From Bacteroidota bacterium (GTDB lineage: Bacteria; Bacteroidota; Bacteroidia; Chitinophagales; Chitinophagaceae): a stretch of 64,000 nt of DNA. Both the position numbers and the translations under genes were made by a program. How positions within the stretch are numbered: the stretch's first letter is position 1; each line of letters opens with the position of its first letter. A model generated the notes under the pieces. It saw only the letters and a program-made list of their open reading frames with translations, had not been told where the DNA came from and did not search any database. Positions 35,012 to 43,532 of the stretch are shown here, piece by piece. The stretch spans positions 186,001-250,000 of the forward strand of contig JAEZGS010000001.1 of NCBI GenBank assembly GCA_023437225.1. The letters run 5' to 3'.

Positions 35012-36514
35012 ATGATGAGGAGCAGGTTGATGCAGTGGACTTTTGTGTTTTCTGTCGCAAGTTTTTTCCTGAACGCATGTACAGTGTCCCGACCCAGTGA
35101 TGCGATCGATGGTAAGATAGCACCCGCAAAGCTGAAGTCGGATTACACATTGTTTAGGGGCATGTTGGAAGAACAGCATCCAGGTCTCTATTGGTTTACG
35201 CCGAAAGACAGTATGGATGCACATTTCAACGAGGTATATTCAAGGCTCGAAGATTCGCTTACCGAACAAGAATTCAGGAACCTATTAAATTATACTACCA
35301 GCAGAATTCATTGTGGGCATACAGCGGCGTTTCCTTCGAAACGTTACATGCGACAAATTGCAGAGCGTTCTCTTAAAACATTTCCACTAAGTCTGAAATG
35401 TTGGAAGGATACCGCAGTTGTTATAGCCACATTATCGCCGCAGATACAAAACATCCGGCAGGGGACCGTATTATTATCGATCGATGGAAAAAGCGTTCCG
35501 GATCTTCTCGACACCATGTTGCTTCACATCAATGGTGATGGTTACGCGATGCAGGGCAAGTACCAGTTCTTAAGTAACCGCGGAACCTTTGGTGCAGTAT
35601 ATCGAAATCTTTTCGGCTTACGCGATTCGCTCGATCTTGAATACATCGATACCCTGGGCGATCGGCAGTTCATCCGGTACCCTGTGTTTGTTCGGGCGAA
35701 GGACGAAGAACGTGCAAAGGATTCCATGCGTCGTGAAGAACGCGAGCGGGTGCAGGTATCGTTCGACAGGGACAAAACAATTTACGTGGATACGGTTCAA
35801 CGAACGGCTTATATGAGTGTGAACACGTTTTCGCGAAACAGCGGTCTCACGCGCTATTACAGGCGATCATTTAAAAACTTACGCAAGCATAACATAAAAC
35901 ATCTGATCATCGATGTGCGCACAAATGGTGGGGGCGATGCGGGTTTGTCCACATTGCTTACGCGATACATCGCCGATCACCCTTTTAAGATCGCTGATTC
36001 TTTGTATTGCATCAAGCGAAGTAGTAAGTATCGCGATTATATTCCGATGCAACCATTGTACTGGTTGTTTACAAGCGTTGTAACAAAGAAGAAGGACGAT
36101 GGTAACTTTCATTTTGGAATTTTTGAGCGACACGTATTCAAGCCCAAAAAAAGAAATCATTTTAAGGGAAAGGTTTACATACTAACTGGCGGCAATTCTT
36201 TTTCTGCAACTACTTTATTTGCACAAGAACTAAAGGGCCAGTCTAATGTCACCATCGTTGGTGAAGAAACCGGTGGAGGTGCATATGGAAACAATGCATG
36301 GATCATACCGATGATCACTTTGACACATACCAGGTTGAGATTTCGATTGCCGCGTTTCAGGTTGGTGATAGAGCCTTCACTGATCCAAAGTGGGAGAGGC
36401 GTGATGCCGGATGTGTATGCATCGCCTACTGTTGAAGATATTAAACAAGGTAATGACGTTAAAATGAATGCTGTTCGCAAATTAATCGCGCGCGATCTTC
36501 TTCAGACAGACTGA
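35012..36514 (+). CDS. S41 family peptidase, lipoprotein
   Basis: This protein of 500 residues has a lipoprotein signal (FVFSVASFFLNAC). The C-terminal-processing-protease fold is seen in the second half: IDVRTNGGGDAGLSTLL, and the nucleophile region LTGGNSFSATTLFAQELKG with Ser, followed by VGEETGGGAYGN. An N-terminal helical domain of about 130 residues precedes it; no PDZ is obvious. The ATG at 35012 lies 4 bp behind thiL; an earlier overlapping start was discarded. Its last 13 bp overlap the 3' end of the opposing subtilase gene. Confidence 0.88.
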   Translation: MMRSRLMQWTFVFSVASFFLNACTVSRPSDAIDGKIAPAKLKSDYTLFRGMLEEQHPGLYWFTPKDSMDAHFNEVYSRLEDSLTEQEFRNLLNYTTSRIHCGHTAAFPSKRYMRQIAERSLKTFPLSLKCWKDTAVVIATLSPQIQNIRQGTVLLSIDGKSVPDLLDTMLLHINGDGYAMQGKYQFLSNRGTFGAVYRNLFGLRDSLDLEYIDTLGDRQFIRYPVFVRAKDEERAKDSMRREERERVQVSFDRDKTIYVDTVQRTAYMSVNTFSRNSGLTRYYRRSFKNLRKHNIKHLIIDVRTNGGGDAGLSTLLTRYIADHPFKIADSLYCIKRSSKYRDYIPMQPLYWLFTSVVTKKKDDGNFHFGIFERHVFKPKKRNHFKGKVYILTGGNSFSATTLFAQELKGQSNVTIVGEETGGGAYGNNAWIIPMITLTHTRLRFRLPRFRLVIEPSLIQSGRGVMPDVYASPTVEDIKQGNDVKMNAVRKLIARDLLQTD

Positions 36515-37977
36515 AGCGCCCGCATCAGGTCAACAAGACCAGACCCCTGGAAGTATCGATCGCGTTTCAAATCTGTTGCAGTAGAAACAAAAATATCTTT
36601 GACCTTCTCGGGCTGACCGATGAATTCCCTTCTAACAGACAGGAACGCCGCTATCACGCCAGAAACATGTGGTGCCGCCATGCTTGTGCCGCTATCCTCG
36701 ACGTATTCAAAAGGAGTGGAAATGTTTTGCAGTTTTGCTTTCTTAAAACCCGTCGCACATGAAATGATCTTTTCGCCCGGGGCAACCAGGTCTGGTTTCA
36801 ATCGGCCATCGCCCGTGGGGCCTTTAGAAGAAAAATAAGAAACACCGTACACATGCGGCATATCACGATGGGTTGATCCAACTGTAATTGCATATTCAGC
36901 ATTACCGGGATCAAAAATGCTGAGTGTGAGTCCGGCAGTAAAGGATTCTTCTTTAATATTCTTAAGATACCCGTAGCCAGAATTTCCTGCGGCTACAACA
37001 ACCACTACACCGGACTTGACCAGTCGGTTTACTTCTACGCACAACGGACTTTGTCCGCAGGCAAACCATTCAGGTTCAAAGTGATTACCAAGGCTGATGT
37101 TAATGCCGTGAATCTTTATATCCCGGCCATATGAGTTGATCTCCTGTACATGATTAAGTGCCCTGATGATATTACTCGTATGACCGTTGCCTTGTGCATC
37201 GAGTACTTTTAAACTCACAATCTTGCACTTCGCAGCGATGCCGGAGATCTCTGGTATCTGTAATAATTTAAATTCAGTTTTATTTGATTCTGTAAGAAAC
37301 TTTGCTGCTGCAACAACATTGCGGCCTTCACCAGCAATGATGCCGGCGACATGAGTGCCATGGCCATTCTCATCGTGAAAAGGATCGCCAGGATTTGAAG
37401 GGGACCCTGTGAAATCTTTATCATACCCGGTATCCAGGTTACTAAACTGTTGTCCGTTTACACCTGTACCAGTGAAGTGAGGATGTTGTTTGTCAACACC
37501 CGAGTCAAGCACTGCCCAAACGATATCGTAACCGAAGGCGGAAAATGAACGCTTGGCAGCGTCTGCCTTTACGGTCTTTATGGATGATGAAACCAACATG
37601 CTCACCGGGAAATCGGGCCATATCTTATAGATCAGCTTATACCGTGTTTCCGGGTTGTTCAATGCTTCCGATCTTGCTATCTCCTGAACTACGTTACTAC
37701 TCAGGTATGCGAAAACATACTGTTGATTTTCTTCGCTTTCCTCTTCCATCACATAAGAACCCTGCGGGTCTGTGACGGCTATGACTTTTTTTATTTCATT
37801 GATCAGTAGTTCGCGTGCGATCTTCCGGCCTGCAATATGATCAAGGTTTACATCGATGAGTACACGATGAACTTTTTCTGGATTGTCAATCATCTCTTCC
37901 AGCAGTGGCAGGGCGATTACACTTTTATTAAGGTTATCCGGATCAAATTTCGCCTCACGCTTTCTTCTTTTTGCCAT
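36502..37977 (-). CDS. Cytoplasmic subtilisin-like (S8) protease, partner of the gasdermin
   Basis: This 491-residue protease has no signal peptide, so it stays in the cytoplasm. The Asp-His-Ser triad is Asp158 (WAVLDSGVD), His206 (ENGHGTHVAG) and Ser432 (DSGTSMAAPHVSG), with oxyanion Asn332 (VAAGNSGYG). Residues 1-140 form an N-terminal domain (HRVLIDVNLDHIAG, YVFAYLSSNVVQEI) that may be a propeptide or sensor. It starts 11 bp behind the gasdermin stop, so both are on one message. From the known biology of bacterial gasdermins, I infer that it cleaves the C-terminal inhibitory peptide of its neighbour. No NACHT, TPR or LRR sensor is attached. Confidence 0.92.
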   Translation of the reverse strand: MAKRRKREAKFDPDNLNKSVIALPLLEEMIDNPEKVHRVLIDVNLDHIAGRKIARELLINEIKKVIAVTDPQGSYVMEEESEENQQYVFAYLSSNVVQEIARSEALNNPETRYKLIYKIWPDFPVSMLVSSSIKTVKADAAKRSFSAFGYDIVWAVLDSGVDKQHPHFTGTGVNGQQFSNLDTGYDKDFTGSPSNPGDPFHDENGHGTHVAGIIAGEGRNVVAAAKFLTESNKTEFKLLQIPEISGIAAKCKIVSLKVLDAQGNGHTSNIIRALNHVQEINSYGRDIKIHGINISLGNHFEPEWFACGQSPLCVEVNRLVKSGVVVVVAAGNSGYGYLKNIKEESFTAGLTLSIFDPGNAEYAITVGSTHRDMPHVYGVSYFSSKGPTGDGRLKPDLVAPGEKIISCATGFKKAKLQNISTPFEYVEDSGTSMAAPHVSGVIAAFLSVRREFIGQPEKVKDIFVSTATDLKRDRYFQGSGLVDLMRALQSV

Positions 37978-37988
37978 TCACAAGTTGT

Positions 37989-38774
37989 TTAATCAAAATC
38001 AACGTAGCCCTTATCGGACATATACATAAATGATCCTTCGGTTATATCTGAAGAGAGAGATACTGCCATTGATGCGTTTGCAGGCTCAAAGCGTTTGTAT
38101 TTTCCATCTTCATAGAATAAACGAATCGCTTTAAAGCCGAAGGCGAGTGGTATAGCGCCTTTATAGGTGAGTGATGAGGTTGATGTATTAGCTCCACTTA
38201 CCTGTACATTGCCGCCAATAGCCTGTTGTATCTCAGGAATGGAGATGCCTGCGTTGGTTTCGTTTGCAGAATCTGCATCAACAGTGATCTCATTGGACTT
38301 AAGTACCGCCGTAACAATGAATACGTCATCTGCTTCCATGAGGCGTGCAACATGTCCCGGGTTGCCTAAAATATCTGTCTGCGAAAGAAAAGTATCAAGA
38401 GTTGTTATCTGTATTGAATCCTCGCTCGCACTAGAGAAAGTAAACTGCAGCGAGCGCGCTGATTTATATTTCAGCTCTACACCCAGCTTTGAACCACCCA
38501 TTGCAGAAATAACTTTTCCGAGAATGTCCAATGCGATTCCGGCCGATAAGTTTGCGGTTTTCTTCCCAGTGATGTGTGTTACGGGTGTGTCCTTTTTCAC
38601 TTCCGGTAATGCGGCAACGTCTGAGTGGATCACCGTTGCAAGGTCGCCGAGAACAGTAAGTTTATTTTTTTCTTTTACTAACAGCGTAAGAGGGGAGAAG
38701 TCGGCTTTTGGCAGGCGAATCACATTGTACCCGAATTGTTTGAGATACGTTGTAGCCGGATCTTTGCACAGCAT
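37989..38774 (-). CDS. Bacterial gasdermin (pore-forming cell-death effector)
   Basis: This 261-residue protein matches bacterial gasdermins known from Runella, Vitiosangium and Bradyrhizobium. It starts MLCKDPATTYLKQFGYNVIR with the Cys3 that is palmitoylated in relatives, then DLATVI, ITGKKTANLSAGIALDILG, AMGGSKLGVELKYKSA and HVARLMEADDVFIVTA, and ends with GAIPLAFGFKAIRLFYEDG. The last about 30 residues (after KYKRFEP) would be the autoinhibitory tail removed by protease cleavage. The freed protein oligomerises into large membrane pores and kills the phage-infected cell in characterised systems. The subtilase gene behind it is the expected activator. Assigned from remembered family sequences, not an alignment. 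Confidence 0.9.
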   Translation of the reverse strand: MLCKDPATTYLKQFGYNVIRLPKADFSPLTLLVKEKNKLTVLGDLATVIHSDVAALPEVKKDTPVTHITGKKTANLSAGIALDILGKVISAMGGSKLGVELKYKSARSLQFTFSSASEDSIQITTLDTFLSQTDILGNPGHVARLMEADDVFIVTAVLKSNEITVDADSANETNAGISIPEIQQAIGGNVQVSGANTSTSSLTYKGAIPLAFGFKAIRLFYEDGKYKRFEPANASMAVSLSSDITEGSFMYMSDKGYVDFD

Positions 38775-38904
38775 AAGAGTTGGTTTTGTTTGATAAAAAA
38801 AGTGTAGCTAATCAGAGAGAGTCCAGAGATCGTGGGGAGCGGATGTATGGATAAAGTTGGTAATAATATTCGTCAACTGCAAGCAGGCGATTGACAAACT
38901 TCAT

Positions 38905-40647
38905 TTATTCCTGATCGCTGAGTTGTTCACCAACCGGAAGGATCACATTAATTTCAATACCCCCTGCCTGATGTTGCCGGAAGGATGACAGGGCCCCGAT
39001 CTTTTTCGCTTTATCGTTTATGCCTTGAAGATCTGCTTTGTACTGTGCCAGAGAAAGCGACATTACACCTCCGTTAAGGTGGATGGTGACTATAAACGAA
39101 TCGTCCTGGAACAATGTGGTGATGTTTACTTTGCGAATGCCTGGATTGACCTCTGCATAATTTAGCACCTGTTCGACGATCCGAAATATTTCGAGCGTTT
39201 CATCATCTTCAAGAAGTATCTCATCGGTGTCATGGCGGAGCGTCACCGGGATCTGCGTTCGCTTGGTGAACTCCGAAACTTTTATTTCAAGTGCGGTGAA
39301 CATCCCGAGGTCTTGTAGAGACTTTGGCTTCAGTTCAGTTGAGATCTGGGTTATGGAATGACAGACATTGGTGATTGTTTGAATCGAGTTCCTGAAGCGT
39401 TGTTCCAGTGCTTCATCCTTGAGATCGAGCTCTTCAAGTATCATTGCCAGATTCATTCTTGCACTTGCCAGATCGTTTCCAAGATGATCGTGCAATTTCG
39501 ATGAAAGAACCAGCCGTTCATCTTCACGAACCTTCAATAAATTCAAATTTATGTTGTTGAGTTTGCGATTCATTTCCTGGCTTTCTTCCAACTGTTGTTC
39601 GAGGATCTCATCTTGTGAGTCGTTTTGTTCTGCTCCCTGTGCTGAATAACGTTCCTTGCGCTTTGACACGTCGCGTAGAATAGTCACGGTACCGGCGATT
39701 TCACGTGCTTTTTTGTAAATCACGGAAGTGGAAACCAGACACAAGAGAGGGCCGCCCTCTTTGGTAGGCAGATTCAGTTCTCCTTCGAAATGGCTTGTCC
39801 AAGTCAATGCCCTTGCGATGCGGTCACGTTCAGGCTTACCGAGTTGAAGTAATCCCTGCACTTCCTTCTTACAGGCTTCCTCTGACGTCCATCCCAACAG
39901 ATCCTCTGCGCGTTTATTCCATAAAATGATCTTTCCATATTGGTCTGTCTTGATAACGGCTTCGAAAATGTTTTGAAGAATAAATGAGTTGTGTTTGTTT
40001 TGGATCGCTACTGCCGTCGATTGTTGTATGTAGCGTATGACAATGAATAGCAAGAGCGCGGCCACTATAGCTGAAACAGCAAAAAAGATGGGGTTTGTTA
40101 TGGAGGTGATCCGCTCGGTTTTACGGTGTGTTTCCTGAAGCTTTGCAATTGCCTTACTTTCACCGGCCCGGAAATTATCGAGATAGAGCCTTAGAGAATC
40201 CAGTGACTCGGTTCCATCATTTTCCCGTAAAAGCGCGCGCGCTGCTATACTATCGCTGACGAATAACCGGTGAATGGAATCGGTCAATCGCAATCTTTCA
40301 AGTGCCTTCTTTCTTAAAGGATCCAACCGTTCCGAGAGTTCGGGGTGGTGTAAAACCAAAAGCCGCATTTCATCATAATGCGAATAGATCTGCTTTCTTA
40401 GCTCGATGGAGGGGCCTTTGAAGTCCGGCTTCTGAATGGTCTTGGCAAGTGTAAGTACTTCGTCAGAGATCATTCGAAAAATCACTTCTGCCCGGGTAAT
40501 TACCTGGTAACTTGAAAAGATCTTTTGTTCGGCGTTCATTGCGCGTTGAGACTGGAGCTGCATGTTCAAATACAGCCCAATAATGGCAACCAGTAATGTT
40601 CCTGCTGCGATTGCAAAAAACAGCCGACCAGATACACGTTTATCCAT
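38905..40647 (-). CDS. PAS sensor histidine kinase-like protein with degenerate ATPase domain
   Basis: This 580-residue membrane protein has TM1 at about residues 8-27, a periplasmic CHASE3-like helical domain, TM2 (IFFAVSAIVAALLLFIVIRY), a PAS domain (VIKTDQYGKIILWNKRAED) and a HisKA_3 dimerisation part with the phospho-acceptor His in LSSKLHDHLGNDLASAR. The HATPase that follows keeps E and N of the N-box (EQVLN) but lacks the DNGKGF motif (it reads HLNGGVMSLS) and the second Gly motif. It is a paralog of the intact kinase upstream. It probably cannot bind ATP normally and may work as a partner subunit. Confidence 0.8.
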   Translation of the reverse strand: MDKRVSGRLFFAIAAGTLLVAIIGLYLNMQLQSQRAMNAEQKIFSSYQVITRAEVIFRMISDEVLTLAKTIQKPDFKGPSIELRKQIYSHYDEMRLLVLHHPELSERLDPLRKKALERLRLTDSIHRLFVSDSIAARALLRENDGTESLDSLRLYLDNFRAGESKAIAKLQETHRKTERITSITNPIFFAVSAIVAALLLFIVIRYIQQSTAVAIQNKHNSFILQNIFEAVIKTDQYGKIILWNKRAEDLLGWTSEEACKKEVQGLLQLGKPERDRIARALTWTSHFEGELNLPTKEGGPLLCLVSTSVIYKKAREIAGTVTILRDVSKRKERYSAQGAEQNDSQDEILEQQLEESQEMNRKLNNINLNLLKVREDERLVLSSKLHDHLGNDLASARMNLAMILEELDLKDEALEQRFRNSIQTITNVCHSITQISTELKPKSLQDLGMFTALEIKVSEFTKRTQIPVTLRHDTDEILLEDDETLEIFRIVEQVLNYAEVNPGIRKVNITTLFQDDSFIVTIHLNGGVMSLSLAQYKADLQGINDKAKKIGALSSFRQHQAGGIEINVILPVGEQLSDQE

Positions 40648-40755
40648 CAACAAGCAATTCAGACATCAAATTGAACCAGATCGCAGGGGGTTAGTTGGTT
40701 TATCAGGAAGGATATCTAAGTTACAACATATATGACTCAACGCAAATTTTAATGA

Positions 40756-42495
40756 TCATTCATCGGCATCGATCAACGGCATAATTAGTTTCACCTCAGT
40801 TCCTCGTCCGGGCGAGCTTTGAATCTGATATTGAGCTTTCAGTAATTTACTTCGTTCTTTAATGGTTGTCAATCCCAGAGATTTTTTAGTCACCCTGCCC
40901 GGATCAAATCCTTTCCCATTATCGGCTATGCTCATAATAAAATCATCGTCCTCCAAAGTGATCCGTACTGAAACCAGGGAGGCTCCCGCATGTTTGGCGA
41001 TATTGTTCAGGGCTTCCTGGAATATGCGAAAAATATGTGTGGCTTTTTCGTTGTCAATAATAAGTTCCGGCACATCATTATAGATCTCAATGTCAACGTT
41101 TATTTCTTTTCTGAATCGTTCCGCATGAGTGGTTATTGCCTGGAATAAGCCAAGATCTTCCAAAGCAAGGGGTCGCAATTCGATCGCAATGTTACGAACC
41201 CATTGAATTGACCGGTCGAGCGTAACGATCAGTTCTTCAAACCGACTTTTTAATTGTTGATCTTTGATGTCGATTTCTTCCAAAAGAAAATTAAGGTGGA
41301 TACGGGCACTGGTCAGGACCTGGCCGAGGTCATCGTGCAACTCGCGTGAAATCCTTTTTCGTTCATCTTCGCGTGCTTCTTTAAGTCCTTTGTTCAGTTC
41401 GCGAAGTTGAACGTTTGCCGCACGTGTTTCCATTAGTTGCCGCTCCAACAGGTCTTCCAGAGATTGATTGGTTTCATGAAGGTTTATTTCCATCACTTTT
41501 CTTTCAGAGATGTCACGAAAAACAGCAACGCTGCCGTTAATATCGGCACCTTCGAAAGGGAGCATTGTAATTGAAGCAAGCACTGTGAGTGGAGTGCCAT
41601 TCTTATGAAGATGGACAATCTCACCCTGCCATTTCTTGAACCGCCTCAATTGATCAATTATGCTTATATCGGATGATGAAGCAGGGATGCCAAAAACATC
41701 AGTTATCGACTTACCCAATACTTCTTTGGCGGTGTATCCATAAAGTAATTGAGCACTTTGGTTCCAGGCGGTTACTCGAAAATTAACGTCAGTTAGTACA
41801 ACAGCTTCAGAAATGGATTCCAGCACGATACTTTTGAATTGAGCTTCCCGCATGAATGCTTTTTGAGCTACCAGGAAACGATAAAATATGAAGAGAAAGG
41901 TTGAGGTGATGAGCGTTACTATGAATAACGTTATAACCTGAATGGTTTCCAGTCGCTGTTTTGATTCATCAAATCTCAATTGGCTTTGGCGGAGCGACTG
42001 AAATTCGTCGAGGTTGAACTCGTTGATCTTATTGCGGATCGAGTCCATATACATCTTTCCCGATCCAGATTGAGCTATTCGTAAGGCGCGGATGGAATCG
42101 ACGGGCCTCAGCTCATCTATTGAATCAGTGATCTTCATGCGTTTTGCAATCAGCGCCCGAATTTCAGCCAGCTGTTTTCTTCGATCTTCAATGGCACCAA
42201 CAAACTCCACAAGGTCATTGTAGATAGAATCCAGTTGTTTTCGCGATTCGACAAGGGGACGGAGGTATGTGGTATCACCAGTAAGTACATAGCCTCTTGC
42301 GGCCATCACCTCCTGCGTGACTAATAGTAGCAGTCGCTCCGAACGGTTCAAAACAGTATGAGTATGTTCGACCATTTCGCCCGCCTGGTCATTTAATCTG
42401 TTTTGTTTGATGTTTAGATATATCAACAGAAAAAGCGCTGAGAACATCAGCACACTCAAAAGCACTAAAAACCTTTTTGTAAACAGAAATGTCAT
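40756..42495 (-). CDS. PAS-containing sensor histidine kinase (HisKA_3/NarL-type partner)
   Basis: This protein of 579 residues has TM1 (FLVLLSVLMFSALFLLIYL), a CHASE3-like domain, TM2 (VITLFIVTLITSTFLFIFY), a PAS domain (AVVLTDVNFRVTAWNQSA), and a HisKA_3 domain with His in ISRELHDDLGQVLTSARIHL. A complete HATPase follows (FRIFQEALNNIAKHA, SIADNGKGFDPG, SLGLTTIKERS). This kinase type normally pairs with NarL/LuxR-type response regulators; none is in the window. Same domain order as the downstream gene, which points to duplication. Confidence 0.93.
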   Translation of the reverse strand: MTFLFTKRFLVLLSVLMFSALFLLIYLNIKQNRLNDQAGEMVEHTHTVLNRSERLLLLVTQEVMAARGYVLTGDTTYLRPLVESRKQLDSIYNDLVEFVGAIEDRRKQLAEIRALIAKRMKITDSIDELRPVDSIRALRIAQSGSGKMYMDSIRNKINEFNLDEFQSLRQSQLRFDESKQRLETIQVITLFIVTLITSTFLFIFYRFLVAQKAFMREAQFKSIVLESISEAVVLTDVNFRVTAWNQSAQLLYGYTAKEVLGKSITDVFGIPASSSDISIIDQLRRFKKWQGEIVHLHKNGTPLTVLASITMLPFEGADINGSVAVFRDISERKVMEINLHETNQSLEDLLERQLMETRAANVQLRELNKGLKEAREDERKRISRELHDDLGQVLTSARIHLNFLLEEIDIKDQQLKSRFEELIVTLDRSIQWVRNIAIELRPLALEDLGLFQAITTHAERFRKEINVDIEIYNDVPELIIDNEKATHIFRIFQEALNNIAKHAGASLVSVRITLEDDDFIMSIADNGKGFDPGRVTKKSLGLTTIKERSKLLKAQYQIQSSPGRGTEVKLIMPLIDADE

Positions 42496-42608
42496 CGTGG
42501 CAATACCCCCTTCCTATGGCTTAATGGATAAAAGTATTGATTTTCCTACAATCTGTTTTGACGCCAGGAGGTTTTTATAGCATCGGCAGAGGGAGCTGTT
42601 TGTGAGGG

Positions 42609-43064
42609 TTATTTCATAATGACGCAACGGTCAAGAATGACATCGGCACCTAATCCCATCTCATCGGGGAGATAGCCATTACAAATGCCTTTTATTGAGA
42701 TGCTGGAATTTACAGCAGGAAGAACGAATGGCTGGTCTGCCTTTTCAATATTACAGCGTATGGCAGATGATCCGCCTTGCTCTCCGATGATAATGGTAAT
42801 TCCGTAAGCTGCAGCATTGGAATCGATCGCGTTTACATTCCCTGAAACGATCAGCGCCTTTCCCAGATATTTCTTTGTTGCAACTGAATCTGCATTGCTG
42901 AAATCCTCGATCAGCCTGCTCGCCGTAATGGTGGCAATCGCTTCAATATCCGCCGTATCCCGGGCTGTACGATGATATTCGCGATACGCATACATGGCTA
43001 ATGCGAACAAAGCTATCAGCACAATGCTGAAGATTGCAATTGTTCTTTTCCACTTCGATGTCAT
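42609..43064 (-). CDS. OB-fold (tRNA_anti-like) membrane-anchored protein
   Basis: This 151-residue protein has one N-terminal transmembrane helix (IAIFSIVLIALFALAMYAY) and a helix with TASRLIEDFSNADSVATKKY. A beta-barrel pattern follows (KALIVSGNVNAID, ITIIIGEQGGSSAIRCNI, SISIKGICNGYLPD) that fits the tRNA_anti-like OB fold, with the domain probably periplasmic. The function is unknown. It lies 77 bp behind the DUF3127 gene. Confidence 0.7.
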   Translation of the reverse strand: MTSKWKRTIAIFSIVLIALFALAMYAYREYHRTARDTADIEAIATITASRLIEDFSNADSVATKKYLGKALIVSGNVNAIDSNAAAYGITIIIGEQGGSSAIRCNIEKADQPFVLPAVNSSISIKGICNGYLPDEMGLGADVILDRCVIMK

Positions 43065-43140
43065 TTGAGTGGCATTTGGTATGCGTAAGCTTACGTTATT
43101 CCAGGTAGTGCAGTTGCCTTGTGGTTATCAAAGCATACGA

Positions 43141-43488
43141 TCAGAATGGCAGATCATCAGCGTAGTCTGCAGTTGGCGGCACCTGGTCGATACCCTGTTG
43201 AGGAGGCATTTCGTCACCTGAATTGTTTGCTGGCACTATCTTCCATGCTTTCACATCTGTATACCATCTGCCGTTGAATTCGCGACTTTCAATATCAAAA
43301 GAAACGGTAAGTGGTGTTCCTGGTTTATAGCGAGTGAGGTCAATCTTATCTCCCCAAACCGTAACACATATCTTCTTTGGATATTGTCCATCGGTTTCAA
43401 ATACAACTTCCTGCTTCTTCCAGGTTCCATTTTTTCCCTGTCCCGTCTGTGCCGGCTGTACCTGGAATAATTTTGCTGTAAACTCCAT
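43141..43488 (-). CDS. DUF3127 family OB-fold protein
   Basis: This 115-residue cytoplasmic protein belongs to DUF3127, widespread in Bacteroidota. Seen: MEFTAKLFQVQPAQTGQGKN, GTWKKQEVVFETDGQYPKK, an RYKPGTPLTVSFDIESRE turn, and a Pro-rich tail ending DYADDLPF. The end of this tail resembles the acidic DDLPF tip of single-strand binding proteins, so single-strand DNA binding is plausible (inference). Follows dnaE2 at 44 bp. Confidence 0.85.
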   Translation of the reverse strand: MEFTAKLFQVQPAQTGQGKNGTWKKQEVVFETDGQYPKKICVTVWGDKIDLTRYKPGTPLTVSFDIESREFNGRWYTDVKAWKIVPANNSGDEMPPQQGIDQVPPTADYADDLPF

Positions 43489-43532
43489 GTGCGTTGCTAA
43501 GATTTAGCCGCAAATGTATCTCAATTCCTTCA

